Below are positions 5,532 through 14,187 of a stretch of 15,921 nt of DNA, one piece after another (position 1 is the first letter of the stretch; each line of letters opens with the position of its first letter). Source of the DNA: SVQP01 sp045594445. GTDB taxonomy: Bacteria > Bacillota > Clostridia > Oscillospirales > CAG-272. The notes below the pieces were generated by a model, which did no database searches, was not told the DNA's origin, and saw only the letters and a list, made by a program, of their open reading frames with translations. A program made the translations under genes and the position numbers. The stretch is taken from positions 1 through 15,921 of the forward strand of contig JAZNYL010000089.1 in NCBI GenBank assembly GCA_045594445.1, written 5' to 3'.

Positions 5532-8500
5532 ATGAACGTTTTCAAGAGACATACCCGCGCACGCGGCATTCTGCGCGCGATTCTGATCTTTGGCTTGCTG
5601 GCCGCAATCAGCGTCAGCCTGATGCAATGCGATACCTACACCCCTCAATACGGCGGCGGGAACACCCCAGGCATCTCCACCAACAAGCCAATCACCGAGA
5701 ACGGCATTTGCTATACGCCCGAAAAAAGCGGCTGGTCCGCTAAGGTTGCCGACGACTTTTCCGGCACCTCGCTGACCATTCCCGCAACCTTTCAGGGCAA
5801 GCCCGTCCTGGCCATCACGTCGCTTGCGGGTGCCGAGGGCATTGGGGAGCTGACGCTTGAGCTTTCCAGCGAGGTCAACCGCTGGTCGCTTAGCAAGCTG
5901 ATTGGCGAAATGTCGAGCTTGACCACCTGCCGCATTGATGCGACCGGCACAAAGCTTGTCATTGACAAAGAAACCTTTGCCAATTGCAGCAGCCTGCAAA
6001 CGCTGGAGCTTTTGGGCACCTACACCATTGAGTCCGGCATGCTTGACAACTGCACCAATATCCGCAACCTGACACTTGGCGGCGGCAAGGTAAAGGTAAG
6101 GAGCTATGGACTCTCTTTTCTGACCGAGCTTGAAAATCTGTCCTTTTTGAACGGCACGATCATTCTTGAAAACTCCGCACTGGCAAACGAGCTCTCGCTG
6201 CAGACCTTGACCATAGACGGCATGACGTCTGACTCTCAAATCCTCAGCGCCGGTTTTTATTCCCTGCAAGCGCAGAATGCCACGATCCGAAACAGCACCG
6301 TTTCTTTAAGCTCCTCCAACCTGTTTGGCACTTACGCCATGCGTATCGGCACGCTGACGCTTTGCGAGGGTGCACACGTGAGCGCGGTGGTTCCCGATTA
6401 CGGCATGATAGAAAAGCTGATATTGGATCCGAGCTTTACCTTTGAAAACGGCAGCGCGAAAATGACTTACAAGTACGGTCTGGTCGCATCCGTGCCGATC
6501 GCCTTTGCAGAAGAGGTTCATATTCACAAGGGCATCACCTTCATTCCCGCATACTTTTTCGGAGAGAGTGGCTGTGACATCTATTACGAGGGCTTATCCG
6601 ATGAATTTTTCTCCTCTGTGCATATAGAGCAGGAGGGTAACAGCTCTTACTTAGAAGGGAATCTGTGCGTCTATGGTATAGATGACGTGGAGTATATCCT
6701 TTCCTTTGACAGCGCAGGCGGCTCCAAGATTCCCGCGCAGACCGTTCCCTATAGCCAATGCGCTGCAATGCCCGCCGAGCCCACCAGACCGGGCTACGTT
6801 TTCCGCTATTGGGCAACCGATGCCGCAGGCGAGCATGCATGGGATTTTGTCAAGGATCAGGTCAAGGGGGATATCACGCTTTACGCGATCTGGCTGGACC
6901 TTGCTCCTTTTTCCGACTGTGAGCTGCTGGCACTGGACGGCTTTGAAAAAGCTTCCGACGGCACCTACGAATACGCAGGCGCGGTCAAGATTGATACACA
7001 GCAAATTGACCTTTCCGACACCATCACGGTCAGTGAATACGCCACCTATACCCTGCACCGCGCAGAGGATGACGAGCAGCTTTCCGCATCGGAGCCGATT
7101 TCGCTGATCGACGGCGATAACACCCTGATCCTGACCGTTTGCTCAGGCAACCAAAAGAACACCAAAACCTATACCCTGCACGTCTTCCGCCCCTTTATCT
7201 GCCACGTCACGTTTGACGCGGGCAACGGCGAAGAGGAGATCGTTTCGGTCGAATACGGCAACACGCTCTCCTACACCGATCCCAAAAAGACGGGATTCAC
7301 CTTTGACGGCTGGTATGCGGACAATACGCTTTGGAATCTTGAAAAAACGCCCGTGACGTCTTCTATGAAGCTGAAGGCCAAGTGGATTCCCAATACCTAC
7401 ACCGTCACGCTGGAGGGACACGGCTCGGTAAAGCTGACGTATCAAGAGGATTACACGCTGCCCGTGCCCACCAAGCAAGGTCTTTCCTTTGGCGGTTGGT
7501 CAACGGCGGATGGCACGCTGGTCACCGATAGAGAAGGACGCTCCCTGCGTCCCTGGCACATCGCTGCTAACGCTCCGCTTACTCCGTATTTCACCGCCCT
7601 GACCTACAAGATCACGTATACCGATCTGCACGGTGCCAAGCACGCAAATCCCGAGACGCAGGTATCTGATGCCGAGCTGGTGCTTGGAGACGCTGCACGA
7701 AAAGGCTACGAATTCAAGGGTTGGCTGTGGAACGGCAAAACCGTGACCTCCATTCCCATCGGCAACACCGAGGACGTGGTGCTGCAGGCCAAGTGGAGCC
7801 CGATTGCTTATCAAATCACCTATCAGAACACGCTGGGAATGCTTGCCGGCGTGCACAAGACCTTTACCGTTGAGGATTCCGTTGATCTTCCCACGCTGAC
7901 TGCAGAGGGACGCACCTTTAACGGCTGGCTTTGGAACGGCTTGCCCGTTACCACCCTGCCCAAGGGCACGGTTGGCGACGTCACCCTGTACGCAAGCTGG
8001 ACGGGAGACTCCTACAAGATCATGTACCTTGGCACGCAGGATGCAACGCACTCCTGCCCCGACACCTACGTCTCTTATACCAAAACTCCGCTGAAAGCAG
8101 CAACCAGAACGGGATTCGTTTTCCTTGGCTGGGAGCTGAACGGTCAGATCGTCACGGCCATTCCCGATAATATCACGGGTGACATTACCCTGACGGCCAC
8201 TTGGGAGCCCATTTCCTATACTGTGACCTTCTGCACGCCCCTTGGCGACGTCATTGAGGTGCAGCACGTGGAGCACGGCAAGGACGCCCTGCCCCCCGAG
8301 CCTCCCACCGTGGAGCACATGCTCTTTGCCAGATGGGACGGTGATTATCAGAACGTTACGGAAGACCGCACCCTGCGCGCCGTTTACCGCGAGAACGTAT
8401 ACTACGTCTCCTTTAACCCGGACGGCGGCAGCAGCGTGACGATCCTGAAGGTATGGGCAGACGAATGCCCCGAAAAGCCGACGGATCCCACCAAGGGCGA

Positions 8501-11500
8501 GCTTACTTTTGAAGGCTGGTATCTGCCGACCGGTAAGCTTTATCAATTTGACTATCCGCTCAACGAAAACACGATGCTGACCGCGGGCTGGCGCGATTAC
8601 ACCCCCATTTACACGGCAGAGGACTTTGCCCTGATGGAGGGCAGCAGCGGCAAATTCAAATTGATGAACGACGTCAATTTCTACAACGAGGCCTTTACCC
8701 CCATTTCCGAATTCATGGGCATCTTTGACGGCTGCGGACATACGATCAGCGCATTCAGCCTGGACGGCACGGAAAGCCTTGCCATGATTCTGAACAACCA
8801 AGGCACCGTGAAAAACCTGACTATCAAGCGCGCCTCGCTGCAAAGCGCTCCCGCGGTGTATGACACAAATTGCGCAATTCTGGTTGCCGTCAACTCGGGC
8901 ACCATTGAAAACTGCCGCTTTGTGGATTGTACCGTGGGCATCTACAAGTCCGTTGAAATGCGCAATCACACAAGCAGCGTGATTTGCGCCGGCAACCAAG
9001 GCACCGTCAAAAACTGCACGGTGCAAAATCCCTCGCTCACTCTGGCGTTCGAGATGTGGTCCTCGCAAAATGAAAACGTATATTTCGGCCTCATCGTTGG
9101 CAACAATCTGGGAACGGTTTCTGACTGCACGGTCAACGTGGACGATATGCACGTGACGCTTCCCTACAATCTCAGCGTTACCTGGGGTACCGGATACGCA
9201 CACGTAGGCGGTATCGTCGGAAGCACCGAGGGTGCCGTGGAAAGATGCCACTGCTCGTGGAGTCCCGAGATCACGTCCGTTGAGAGCACTTCGCACAAGC
9301 AACTGCGTCTGGGCTCGCTGGCAGGCCAACTTGCAAAGGGTACGATTCAGGATTGCACCGCGATTTTCGATATTGCGGTGATGCAAGAGCTTGAAACGTA
9401 CGATCGCGCATCCTTCTACGTCAGCGGCGCGGTTGGCGTTGCCCTGACCGGCACGGAAATCAAAAACTGCGCGGTATTTGGCAGAATTGAGCGCAACGAG
9501 GTTGCCTCCAACGTCCATTACACGAGCGGATTTGTAGGCTCCAACGACGGAAAGATCACCAACTGCTACGCGGTGGCCTCCATCCTTGCAGGCTACGATG
9601 CGCACGCTGCAGGCTTTTGCACCGAAAACACCGTCAACGGTACCATCCGCTCCTGCTTCTTCTCCGGCTATCTGCATGCAAAGCAGGCAGAGGCGCTTGA
9701 CACGTTTACAGAGACCAACACCGGCACGGTGCTTGACTGCTTCTTTGATCAAAGCTCCAAGCTGGTCGGCAGCAGCAACAAGGTTGTCGACGCAACAGAC
9801 GACGCAGCCTCGCCCAAGTCGATAGCAGAGCTGACCTCCCCCGAATTCCTGTTCGACACCCTTTACTGGAACCCCTCGGTATGGGAGTGCGAAAGCGACC
9901 GGTTGCCCACGCTCAAGAATCTGACCATGCCCGACACCCTGATCGTTTTGTCCGACCGATGCGAATACAGCACCGTTTCCGAGATGATCCGTAACGTCAC
10001 GGCAGGCGAGCAATTCACGCTTACGGCAACGCCGCACGAGGGCTATCGCTTTATTGGCTGGTGCGAGATTGGCAGCGATACCCCATTCAGCACAGATCAG
10101 ACCTGCACAATCACCGTCAAGGAAGGCATGAATGTGATTTTCGCCCGCTTTGAGCCGGACGACCTCTACATTTACACCTACGATGATCTTTTGAAGATCA
10201 ACCTTTATAGCAAGCCCGGACAGACGGTTTACCTGATGGCGTCGATCAACTGCATGGGTAAGCCCCTGCCCTCTGTGGAAAACTTCTACGGCACGCTGGA
10301 CGGCAACGGCCATGCAATTTACAACTTCGCCACCACGCTGACCTCCTCGGGTGATGCGGCGCTGATTCTGAACAACTACGGAACCGTGCGTAATCTGCAG
10401 CTCTCCGGCTCGATGTCGGTCAACGCGGGCGTGAATATCTCCAGAATCGCGTTTATTGCAGTAGTTAACCATCAGGGCGCTGTGATTGAGAATTGCGCAA
10501 TTACCGGTATGCTGAAGGTGGCAGGTACGCTCCACCTGAACGGCAGCGGATCCATGATCGTTTACGCCGGCGCGTTCGCCGCAGAAAATGCGGGCACCAT
10601 TCAGAATTGCGTGCTTTACGATATGCAGAACAGCCCGGATATCAACGATCGGATGTACTTTGACGTCAATATGATCACCAGCCTGGCGATCACGGAAGGC
10701 TACAGAAGCATCAGCACGACTCTGCACTGCGGATTTATTGCAGGCTACAACCAAGGTACGATCCTGAATTGTGAGAACCGCGGCGCCATCCTTGGCGATC
10801 CCGAAGCACCTGCCCGCTTTGAAAACAATATCAGCGCTTACTACACGGGCCTGCTTGCTCCGGATGCAACCGCCGCCGGCTACATGACCGTGGCACTTGG
10901 CGGCATTGCCGGCACCAACGACGGCACGCTGGAGGCATGCACCGACGACAGCGTCATGTACGTGCTGGATCTTGCGGGTACCGATATCCACAAGCAAATC
11001 GGTGCTCCCTGCGCAGGAATCCAATACGGTTATCTGAGATCCGACGTCAACATCGGCGGTGTTGCGGGTAACAACAACGGCACGATCTCGGGCACGCTCG
11101 CTATCGGTCTGATCACCTACAGCTCGGATAACGTCAACAACAAGGGCATTTCCAACGGCGGTCTGTTTGACGGCCTCAGAAGCAATCTGGGCGGCATTAC
11201 CGGCACCAACAACGGCACGGTTCAGAACAGCTCGTTTGGCGGCGTTCTGGTCGCCACCACGGCACAAACTACCTACGTAGGTGCGATCAGCGGATACAAC
11301 ACCGGCAGCGTGGTCAACTGCTACGGCAGCGGCCTTGTCATGGCAGAAGCGCTCAACGATAAGAATCCCGTTTACCTGAACCTGACCTTCTGGAAGGGCT
11401 TTGGCGTACGTCATCGAAGCGGCAACGTGGCGGTTGGCGGCATGGTGGGCATGAACGCCGACAGCGCGATCATCAGTAACTGCCTGAGCAATTACCACTT

Positions 11501-11918
11501 TGACCGTCTGCAAAGCTGCACGACCATGAGCGATTACGAGATCTTTGTCAACATCCTGCTGATTCCCAAGCACGTTCAGAACGCATTTATGAAGATCTTT
11601 GATGCGCCGCCCGTCTACGCCAACATTTTGCGACTGGGCACCGTCGTAGGCGACAGCGCAAACCAAGGCAACATTCAGAACTGCTATTACGTCATGCATG
11701 GCGAGTACGATTACACCGACGGCAGAGAGCTGACCAACAATGTGGGCGATCTGACCTCGGATATGATCAAAAAGTCGCTTTACTGGTCTGTTACCGAGGA
11801 CAACACGGCTGCAGCCGATCACGATTGGCTGATGATCAAGGAATCCTACCTTGTCGGCGGTGATCCGACCGTTTACTACACGGTTCACATAATTCCTCGC
11901 GGAACCGTGATGCCTTAA
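5532..11918 (+). CDS. Giant exported mosaic protein: LRR, InlB/Flg_new repeats, two GLUG beta-helix modules
   Basis: A 2,128-residue protein. ATG 5532 follows GGAGG by 5 nt. Residues 1-33 form an export signal: basic KRHTRARGILR, a hydrophobic core (16-31), then Cys33. The preceding L-M-Q is a poor lipobox, so lipidation is uncertain. About 85-285 resemble BspA-type leucine-rich repeats (ETFANCSSLQTLEL). Repeat 1 of the Flg_new/InlB B type is at 388-455 (FDSAGGS...YVFRYW), then a cadherin-like sandwich (456-554), then repeats 2-8 (555-1023; FDGWY, FKGWLWNG, FEGWYL). About 1024-1465 is a first GLUG-motif helix (TAEDF...FDGCGHTI, then GTxxxC coils); 1488-1543 a divergent InlB repeat (GYRFIGWCEIG); 1545-2076 a second GLUG helix (FYGTLDGNGHAI). 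No catalytic motif, LPxTG, choline-binding or SLH anchor is visible. It is probably a secreted or surface adhesin; the ligand is unknown. A convergent terminator closes it 19 bases after the stop. Confidence 0.85.
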   Translation: MNVFKRHTRARGILRAILIFGLLAAISVSLMQCDTYTPQYGGGNTPGISTNKPITENGICYTPEKSGWSAKVADDFSGTSLTIPATFQGKPVLAITSLAGAEGIGELTLELSSEVNRWSLSKLIGEMSSLTTCRIDATGTKLVIDKETFANCSSLQTLELLGTYTIESGMLDNCTNIRNLTLGGGKVKVRSYGLSFLTELENLSFLNGTIILENSALANELSLQTLTIDGMTSDSQILSAGFYSLQAQNATIRNSTVSLSSSNLFGTYAMRIGTLTLCEGAHVSAVVPDYGMIEKLILDPSFTFENGSAKMTYKYGLVASVPIAFAEEVHIHKGITFIPAYFFGESGCDIYYEGLSDEFFSSVHIEQEGNSSYLEGNLCVYGIDDVEYILSFDSAGGSKIPAQTVPYSQCAAMPAEPTRPGYVFRYWATDAAGEHAWDFVKDQVKGDITLYAIWLDLAPFSDCELLALDGFEKASDGTYEYAGAVKIDTQQIDLSDTITVSEYATYTLHRAEDDEQLSASEPISLIDGDNTLILTVCSGNQKNTKTYTLHVFRPFICHVTFDAGNGEEEIVSVEYGNTLSYTDPKKTGFTFDGWYADNTLWNLEKTPVTSSMKLKAKWIPNTYTVTLEGHGSVKLTYQEDYTLPVPTKQGLSFGGWSTADGTLVTDREGRSLRPWHIAANAPLTPYFTALTYKITYTDLHGAKHANPETQVSDAELVLGDAARKGYEFKGWLWNGKTVTSIPIGNTEDVVLQAKWSPIAYQITYQNTLGMLAGVHKTFTVEDSVDLPTLTAEGRTFNGWLWNGLPVTTLPKGTVGDVTLYASWTGDSYKIMYLGTQDATHSCPDTYVSYTKTPLKAATRTGFVFLGWELNGQIVTAIPDNITGDITLTATWEPISYTVTFCTPLGDVIEVQHVEHGKDALPPEPPTVEHMLFARWDGDYQNVTEDRTLRAVYRENVYYVSFNPDGGSSVTILKVWADECPEKPTDPTKGELTFEGWYLPTGKLYQFDYPLNENTMLTAGWRDYTPIYTAEDFALMEGSSGKFKLMNDVNFYNEAFTPISEFMGIFDGCGHTISAFSLDGTESLAMILNNQGTVKNLTIKRASLQSAPAVYDTNCAILVAVNSGTIENCRFVDCTVGIYKSVEMRNHTSSVICAGNQGTVKNCTVQNPSLTLAFEMWSSQNENVYFGLIVGNNLGTVSDCTVNVDDMHVTLPYNLSVTWGTGYAHVGGIVGSTEGAVERCHCSWSPEITSVESTSHKQLRLGSLAGQLAKGTIQDCTAIFDIAVMQELETYDRASFYVSGAVGVALTGTEIKNCAVFGRIERNEVASNVHYTSGFVGSNDGKITNCYAVASILAGYDAHAAGFCTENTVNGTIRSCFFSGYLHAKQAEALDTFTETNTGTVLDCFFDQSSKLVGSSNKVVDATDDAASPKSIAELTSPEFLFDTLYWNPSVWECESDRLPTLKNLTMPDTLIVLSDRCEYSTVSEMIRNVTAGEQFTLTATPHEGYRFIGWCEIGSDTPFSTDQTCTITVKEGMNVIFARFEPDDLYIYTYDDLLKINLYSKPGQTVYLMASINCMGKPLPSVENFYGTLDGNGHAIYNFATTLTSSGDAALILNNYGTVRNLQLSGSMSVNAGVNISRIAFIAVVNHQGAVIENCAITGMLKVAGTLHLNGSGSMIVYAGAFAAENAGTIQNCVLYDMQNSPDINDRMYFDVNMITSLAITEGYRSISTTLHCGFIAGYNQGTILNCENRGAILGDPEAPARFENNISAYYTGLLAPDATAAGYMTVALGGIAGTNDGTLEACTDDSVMYVLDLAGTDIHKQIGAPCAGIQYGYLRSDVNIGGVAGNNNGTISGTLAIGLITYSSDNVNNKGISNGGLFDGLRSNLGGITGTNNGTVQNSSFGGVLVATTAQTTYVGAISGYNTGSVVNCYGSGLVMAEALNDKNPVYLNLTFWKGFGVRHRSGNVAVGGMVGMNADSAIISNCLSNYHFDRLQSCTTMSDYEIFVNILLIPKHVQNAFMKIFDAPPVYANILRLGTVVGDSANQGNIQNCYYVMHGEYDYTDGRELTNNVGDLTSDMIKKSLYWSVTEDNTAAADHDWLMIKESYLVGGDPTVYYTVHIIPRGTVMP
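6693..6899 (+). repeat. First Flg_new/InlB-type repeat of the giant protein
   Basis: Encodes residues 388-455 with the family pattern FDSAGG, PTRPGYVFRYW and ITLYAIW. It is separated from the remaining seven copies by the cadherin-like domain, an unusual split of the array. Confidence 0.75.
7194..8600 (+). repeat. Tandem array of seven Flg_new/InlB-type repeats
   Basis: Units are at 7194-7394, 7395-7601, 7602-7805, 7806-8009, 8010-8213, 8214-8396 and 8397-8600. Four are exactly 204 bases (68 codons). The three consecutive units from 7602 to 8213 are most alike, sharing F-x-GW-x-x-NG, a V-T-x-[IL]-P and a closing L-x-A-x-W, which suggests recent tandem duplication. The other units are more diverged. 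Confidence 0.8.
8601..9926 (+). repeat. GLUG-motif beta-helix module 1
   Basis: The entry sequence IYTAEDFALM and IFDGCGHTI is followed by about nine coils carrying the pattern G-x-[IV]-x-[ND]-C, such as SGTIENC, QGTVKNC, LGTVSDC, DGKITNC and NGTIRSC. The module closes with LYWNPSVWECES. Confidence 0.75.
10164..11760 (+). repeat. GLUG-motif beta-helix module 2
   Basis: It has a second entry sequence, IYTYDDLLKI with LDGNGHAI, then coils including GAVIENC, AGTIQNC, QGTILNC, DGTLEAC, NGTVQNS and GNIQNC. It ends in SLYWSVTEDN, matching the close of module 1, so the two modules look like an ancient internal duplication. Confidence 0.75.
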
Positions 11919-11936
11919 AGCAACAAACACACAAAC

Positions 11937-11960
11937 AAAAAGGGGCTTTCGCCCCTTTTT
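11937..11960. terminator. Bidirectional terminator between giant protein and GH42 genes
   Basis: A perfect 10-bp stem (AAAAAGGGGC at 11937-11946, complement at 11951-11960) closes a 4-nt TTTC loop. T runs are provided on both strands. It lies 19 bases after the giant gene's stop and 9 bases from the stop of the convergent GH42 gene, so it can serve both. Confidence 0.9.
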
Positions 11961-11968
11961 GATTTACT

Positions 11969-14020
11969 TTACGCGTCCTTTTCGACCACGAAATATGCCA
12001 TACTGCCCGCAGGAACAATGGCTTTGCCCTCTTGCACGCAGCCGTGACCGCCCACGGCGACAATGGTTTTTTTAAGGTCAAATCCCTTTTCCGCATCGGT
12101 GTTATTAAAGAGGTGAATGACCTCATACGAGCCGTTGACAAGTCGCTTTTCGTAAATGCCGCCAAGGGTATCGGAAAGCGTATTCTTCTCTACCCCTGCC
12201 TCGGCAAGCAGCTTTTGTGCAAACGATGCAAGACGCTGATCATGGGTGTCATGATAGCTATATCCAATAGAAAATCCGAACAAGTAAACCTTACCCTTGC
12301 CGTAGCTGTACTTCTGCACCGCAGAACTGCCGTCGCGCCAGGTTGCCACCGCCTCGCCGCCTTCGTGACGGTAGAAGGTTCTGTAAGGACGAATGCGCAC
12401 AAGCTCACCGTCAATCTCGACAAACTCCTCAGCCACCATGCGTCGCTCGGTCATTCTTGCGGTAAAGAGCGGCTTGCAGGCAATGTCGTAAGGCTGCATC
12501 CAGGTGTTCATCCGGCGCATACCAAAGCCCTCGTCTGCAAGGATCGTACCGCCGCCCGCTACGAACGCCTCCAAATGGGGCACGATCTGCGGATCAAGCA
12601 TGATATAGTAGGGGAAGTACAGCACCTTGTATTTTGCAAACTCCTCGGGGCGGGATGCACTGACGTAATCCACGGCGTAATCGCTGTTGCGCAGCAAACG
12701 GTACATGCCCGCATGCGCGTTGCGATAGTAGAACTGCGGATTTGCAAACTCAAAGGAGAAGTCCGCGCCGCAGGCGTCCTCAATCTCGGAAAGCAGCATG
12801 GAATTAAAGTCAAACACGATGGCGACCTCGGCATCCTTGACCTCGGCACCCGCCAGATACTGCATATTTTTCTTAAGATCCGCGCCGAAATCGCCAACAG
12901 TCTGCAACACGGGGCGAGGGCTGCCGTCCATACGGACAAGTCCCGCGCAATCCTGCTCGTGGCCAAGTCGTTCAGCTCTGTACTGCCAATACACCATGCC
13001 CTTAGCACCGCCTGCCAAGGAAGCATAGGTCTTGAACTCCATGTCAAAGGGGGTGTCATACTTGTACTTGAACATGCCAAGTCCGGGATAGATCTCGTGA
13101 ATGAAATAATTCTTGTCTACCGAACGAAGAAAATCGTGCAGCATCATGAAATCAAGACGTTGCTCGTGCGTGCGCATCTCGGTATCGCAAGGAATGCTGG
13201 TTCCCCAGAAATCCACCGCCTTTGACACCTCGTAATCGTCGCAAACGTCGGAAATGGAAAGCTGGAACGCACTTGTAAAGCCCACGTGCGCCATGATGGG
13301 TCGCTCTTTATCATACTTGCGCACACCCTCGTACACAAAACGCAGCCAATCGTGCAGCTCTGCCGAGCCCTTGTATTTTTTGAACTCATAGATATCCCAA
13401 TATCCGTGCGGCATAGCGGGCAGGGCAATCGTTTCAAAGCTATCCTCCGCCACGCCGTAAAACGCATTCAGCTTTTCCACCGTGCCGAATTTCTTTTGCA
13501 GATATTTGCCGTATCCTGCACGGCAGTATTTGCAGAAGCAATCCTCAATGGGGCGGTTACGGATCTCGTTCCAGGCGTTCCAAAGGATCAGATTTTTGCG
13601 CCCCGCATAACGCTCGGCTACCTTTTCAACAAATCTCTTGGCAGCCGCCTGCACGTGGGGATTGGTAAAGCAAGGACGCCAGCCGCCGTAAAACGCACCG
13701 TGCGAGCCGCCGCGAAGCTGCTCACCGCGCGGGCCGATACGCGCGCCCTCGAATTTTTCAAACACGTATTGGGGGGCACATTCCAGCATGAACTTGATGA
13801 TGACCTTACGGTTATACTTCTCGGCAAGATCCATCAGCCTATCCACGTCGGAAAAATCGTAAACACCCTCCTGACGCTCATTCCAACGCCAGTTGATGCG
13901 AATCTGGAAGGTATCCAAATGAGCGTCACCGAGAGCGGCAATATCCCCTTCCCATTCCTCGGGCAGCGGGGTGGGCGAACGGTAATACTGCGTACCGTGA
14001 ATGATTTCATCAAAAAACAT
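11969..14020 (-). CDS. GH42-type beta-galactosidase
   Basis: A 683-residue cytoplasmic enzyme without signal peptide, a normal length for GH42. The N-terminal TIM barrel (about 1-375) carries the acid/base pair WNAWNE with Glu152 and the probable nucleophile Glu309 in YFIHEIYPG. Cys117, Cys161, Cys163 and Cys166 reproduce the four-Cys structural zinc site known from GH42; the 9-residue gap from the acid/base to the CxCxxC motif also fits. YWQYRAE (344-350) matches the conserved post-nucleophile W-x-x-R segment. A flavodoxin-like trimerisation domain (about 395-600, VAIVFDFNSMLLSE) and a small beta-sandwich C-terminus follow. It should hydrolyse terminal beta-galactosides, though alpha-L-arabinopyranoside activity also occurs in the family. 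ATG 14020 is preferred: AAAGGA ends 8 nt upstream, while the longer start at 14083 has no ribosome site. It is monocistronic between two near-identical terminators. Confidence 0.88.
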   Translation of the reverse strand: MFFDEIIHGTQYYRSPTPLPEEWEGDIAALGDAHLDTFQIRINWRWNERQEGVYDFSDVDRLMDLAEKYNRKVIIKFMLECAPQYVFEKFEGARIGPRGEQLRGGSHGAFYGGWRPCFTNPHVQAAAKRFVEKVAERYAGRKNLILWNAWNEIRNRPIEDCFCKYCRAGYGKYLQKKFGTVEKLNAFYGVAEDSFETIALPAMPHGYWDIYEFKKYKGSAELHDWLRFVYEGVRKYDKERPIMAHVGFTSAFQLSISDVCDDYEVSKAVDFWGTSIPCDTEMRTHEQRLDFMMLHDFLRSVDKNYFIHEIYPGLGMFKYKYDTPFDMEFKTYASLAGGAKGMVYWQYRAERLGHEQDCAGLVRMDGSPRPVLQTVGDFGADLKKNMQYLAGAEVKDAEVAIVFDFNSMLLSEIEDACGADFSFEFANPQFYYRNAHAGMYRLLRNSDYAVDYVSASRPEEFAKYKVLYFPYYIMLDPQIVPHLEAFVAGGGTILADEGFGMRRMNTWMQPYDIACKPLFTARMTERRMVAEEFVEIDGELVRIRPYRTFYRHEGGEAVATWRDGSSAVQKYSYGKGKVYLFGFSIGYSYHDTHDQRLASFAQKLLAEAGVEKNTLSDTLGGIYEKRLVNGSYEVIHLFNNTDAEKGFDLKKTIVAVGGHGCVQEGKAIVPAGSMAYFVVEKDA

Positions 14021-14028
14021 AAAATCCG

Positions 14029-14034
14029 TCCTTT
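14029..14034 (-). promoter_or_regulatory. Shine-Dalgarno of the GH42 gene (decides start)
   Basis: AAAGGA on the minus strand, 8 nt before ATG 14020. The upstream in-frame ATG at 14083 has no comparable site. Confidence 0.75.
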
Positions 14035-14040
14035 CTTCAA

Positions 14041-14060
14041 AGCTGCAAAAAGCGGCAGCT
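14041..14060 (-). promoter_or_regulatory. Leader hairpin upstream of the GH42 ribosome site
   Basis: AGCTGC (14041-14046) and GCAGCT (14055-14060) form a 6-bp stem with an 8-nt loop in the roughly 90-nt leader, 6 nt ahead of the Shine-Dalgarno. It may influence translation, or be chance; there is no T run for attenuation. Confidence 0.35.
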
Positions 14061-14117
14061 CTGCGCTTGCCCGCTTTCCCCATCTTTGTTTCATGAAATG
14101 CATTTTTTCACACGCAT

Positions 14118-14146
14118 ATTATACTCTCCCCTGCCTTTTTTGTCAA
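14118..14146 (-). promoter_or_regulatory. Consensus sigma-A promoter of the GH42 gene
   Basis: On the minus strand, TTGACA (14146-14141) and TATAAT (14123-14118) are exact with a 17-nt spacer. The start would be near 14111, giving an unusually long leader of about 90 nt for this window. It sits directly after the spoIVA terminator, so the GH42 gene is an independent unit. Confidence 0.87.
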
Positions 14147-14159
14147 GGCGAGGGCATAC

Positions 14160-14183
14160 AAAAAGGGGCTTGCGCCCCTTTTT
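14160..14183 (-). terminator. Terminator of spoIVA
   Basis: A 10-bp stem (14160-14169 with 14174-14183) with a TTGC loop and T runs on both strands, 4 bases after the spoIVA stop. It differs from the terminator at 11937-11960 by one loop base in 24. Confidence 0.88.
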
Positions 14184-14187
14184 ACAT

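Noticed and set aside
5595..5630. Lipoprotein signal with Cys33 in the giant protein
   Set aside because: Gln at -1 and Met at -2 do not fit the usual lipobox, so lipidation is left open rather than called.
6693..8600. CRISPR-like regular repeats
   Set aside because: The regular 204-base spacing lies inside one open coding frame and encodes a known protein repeat; there are no short identical repeats with unique spacers.
7500..11930. 1,476-codon open frame on the minus strand opposite the giant gene
   Set aside because: It is codon-aligned with the sense gene and explained by missing TTA/CTA/TCA codons. Its translation shows no domain pattern, and it has no own promoter or Shine-Dalgarno sequence that I can see.
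12032..13225. Open frame on the plus strand opposite GH42
   Set aside because: It is the same codon-bias artefact, opposite a gene with intact catalytic and zinc motifs.
14021..14083. N-terminal extension of the GH42 protein from ATG 14083
   Set aside because: There is no ribosome site there. The added residues are basic and low in family similarity, while ATG 14020 has AAAGGA at good spacing.
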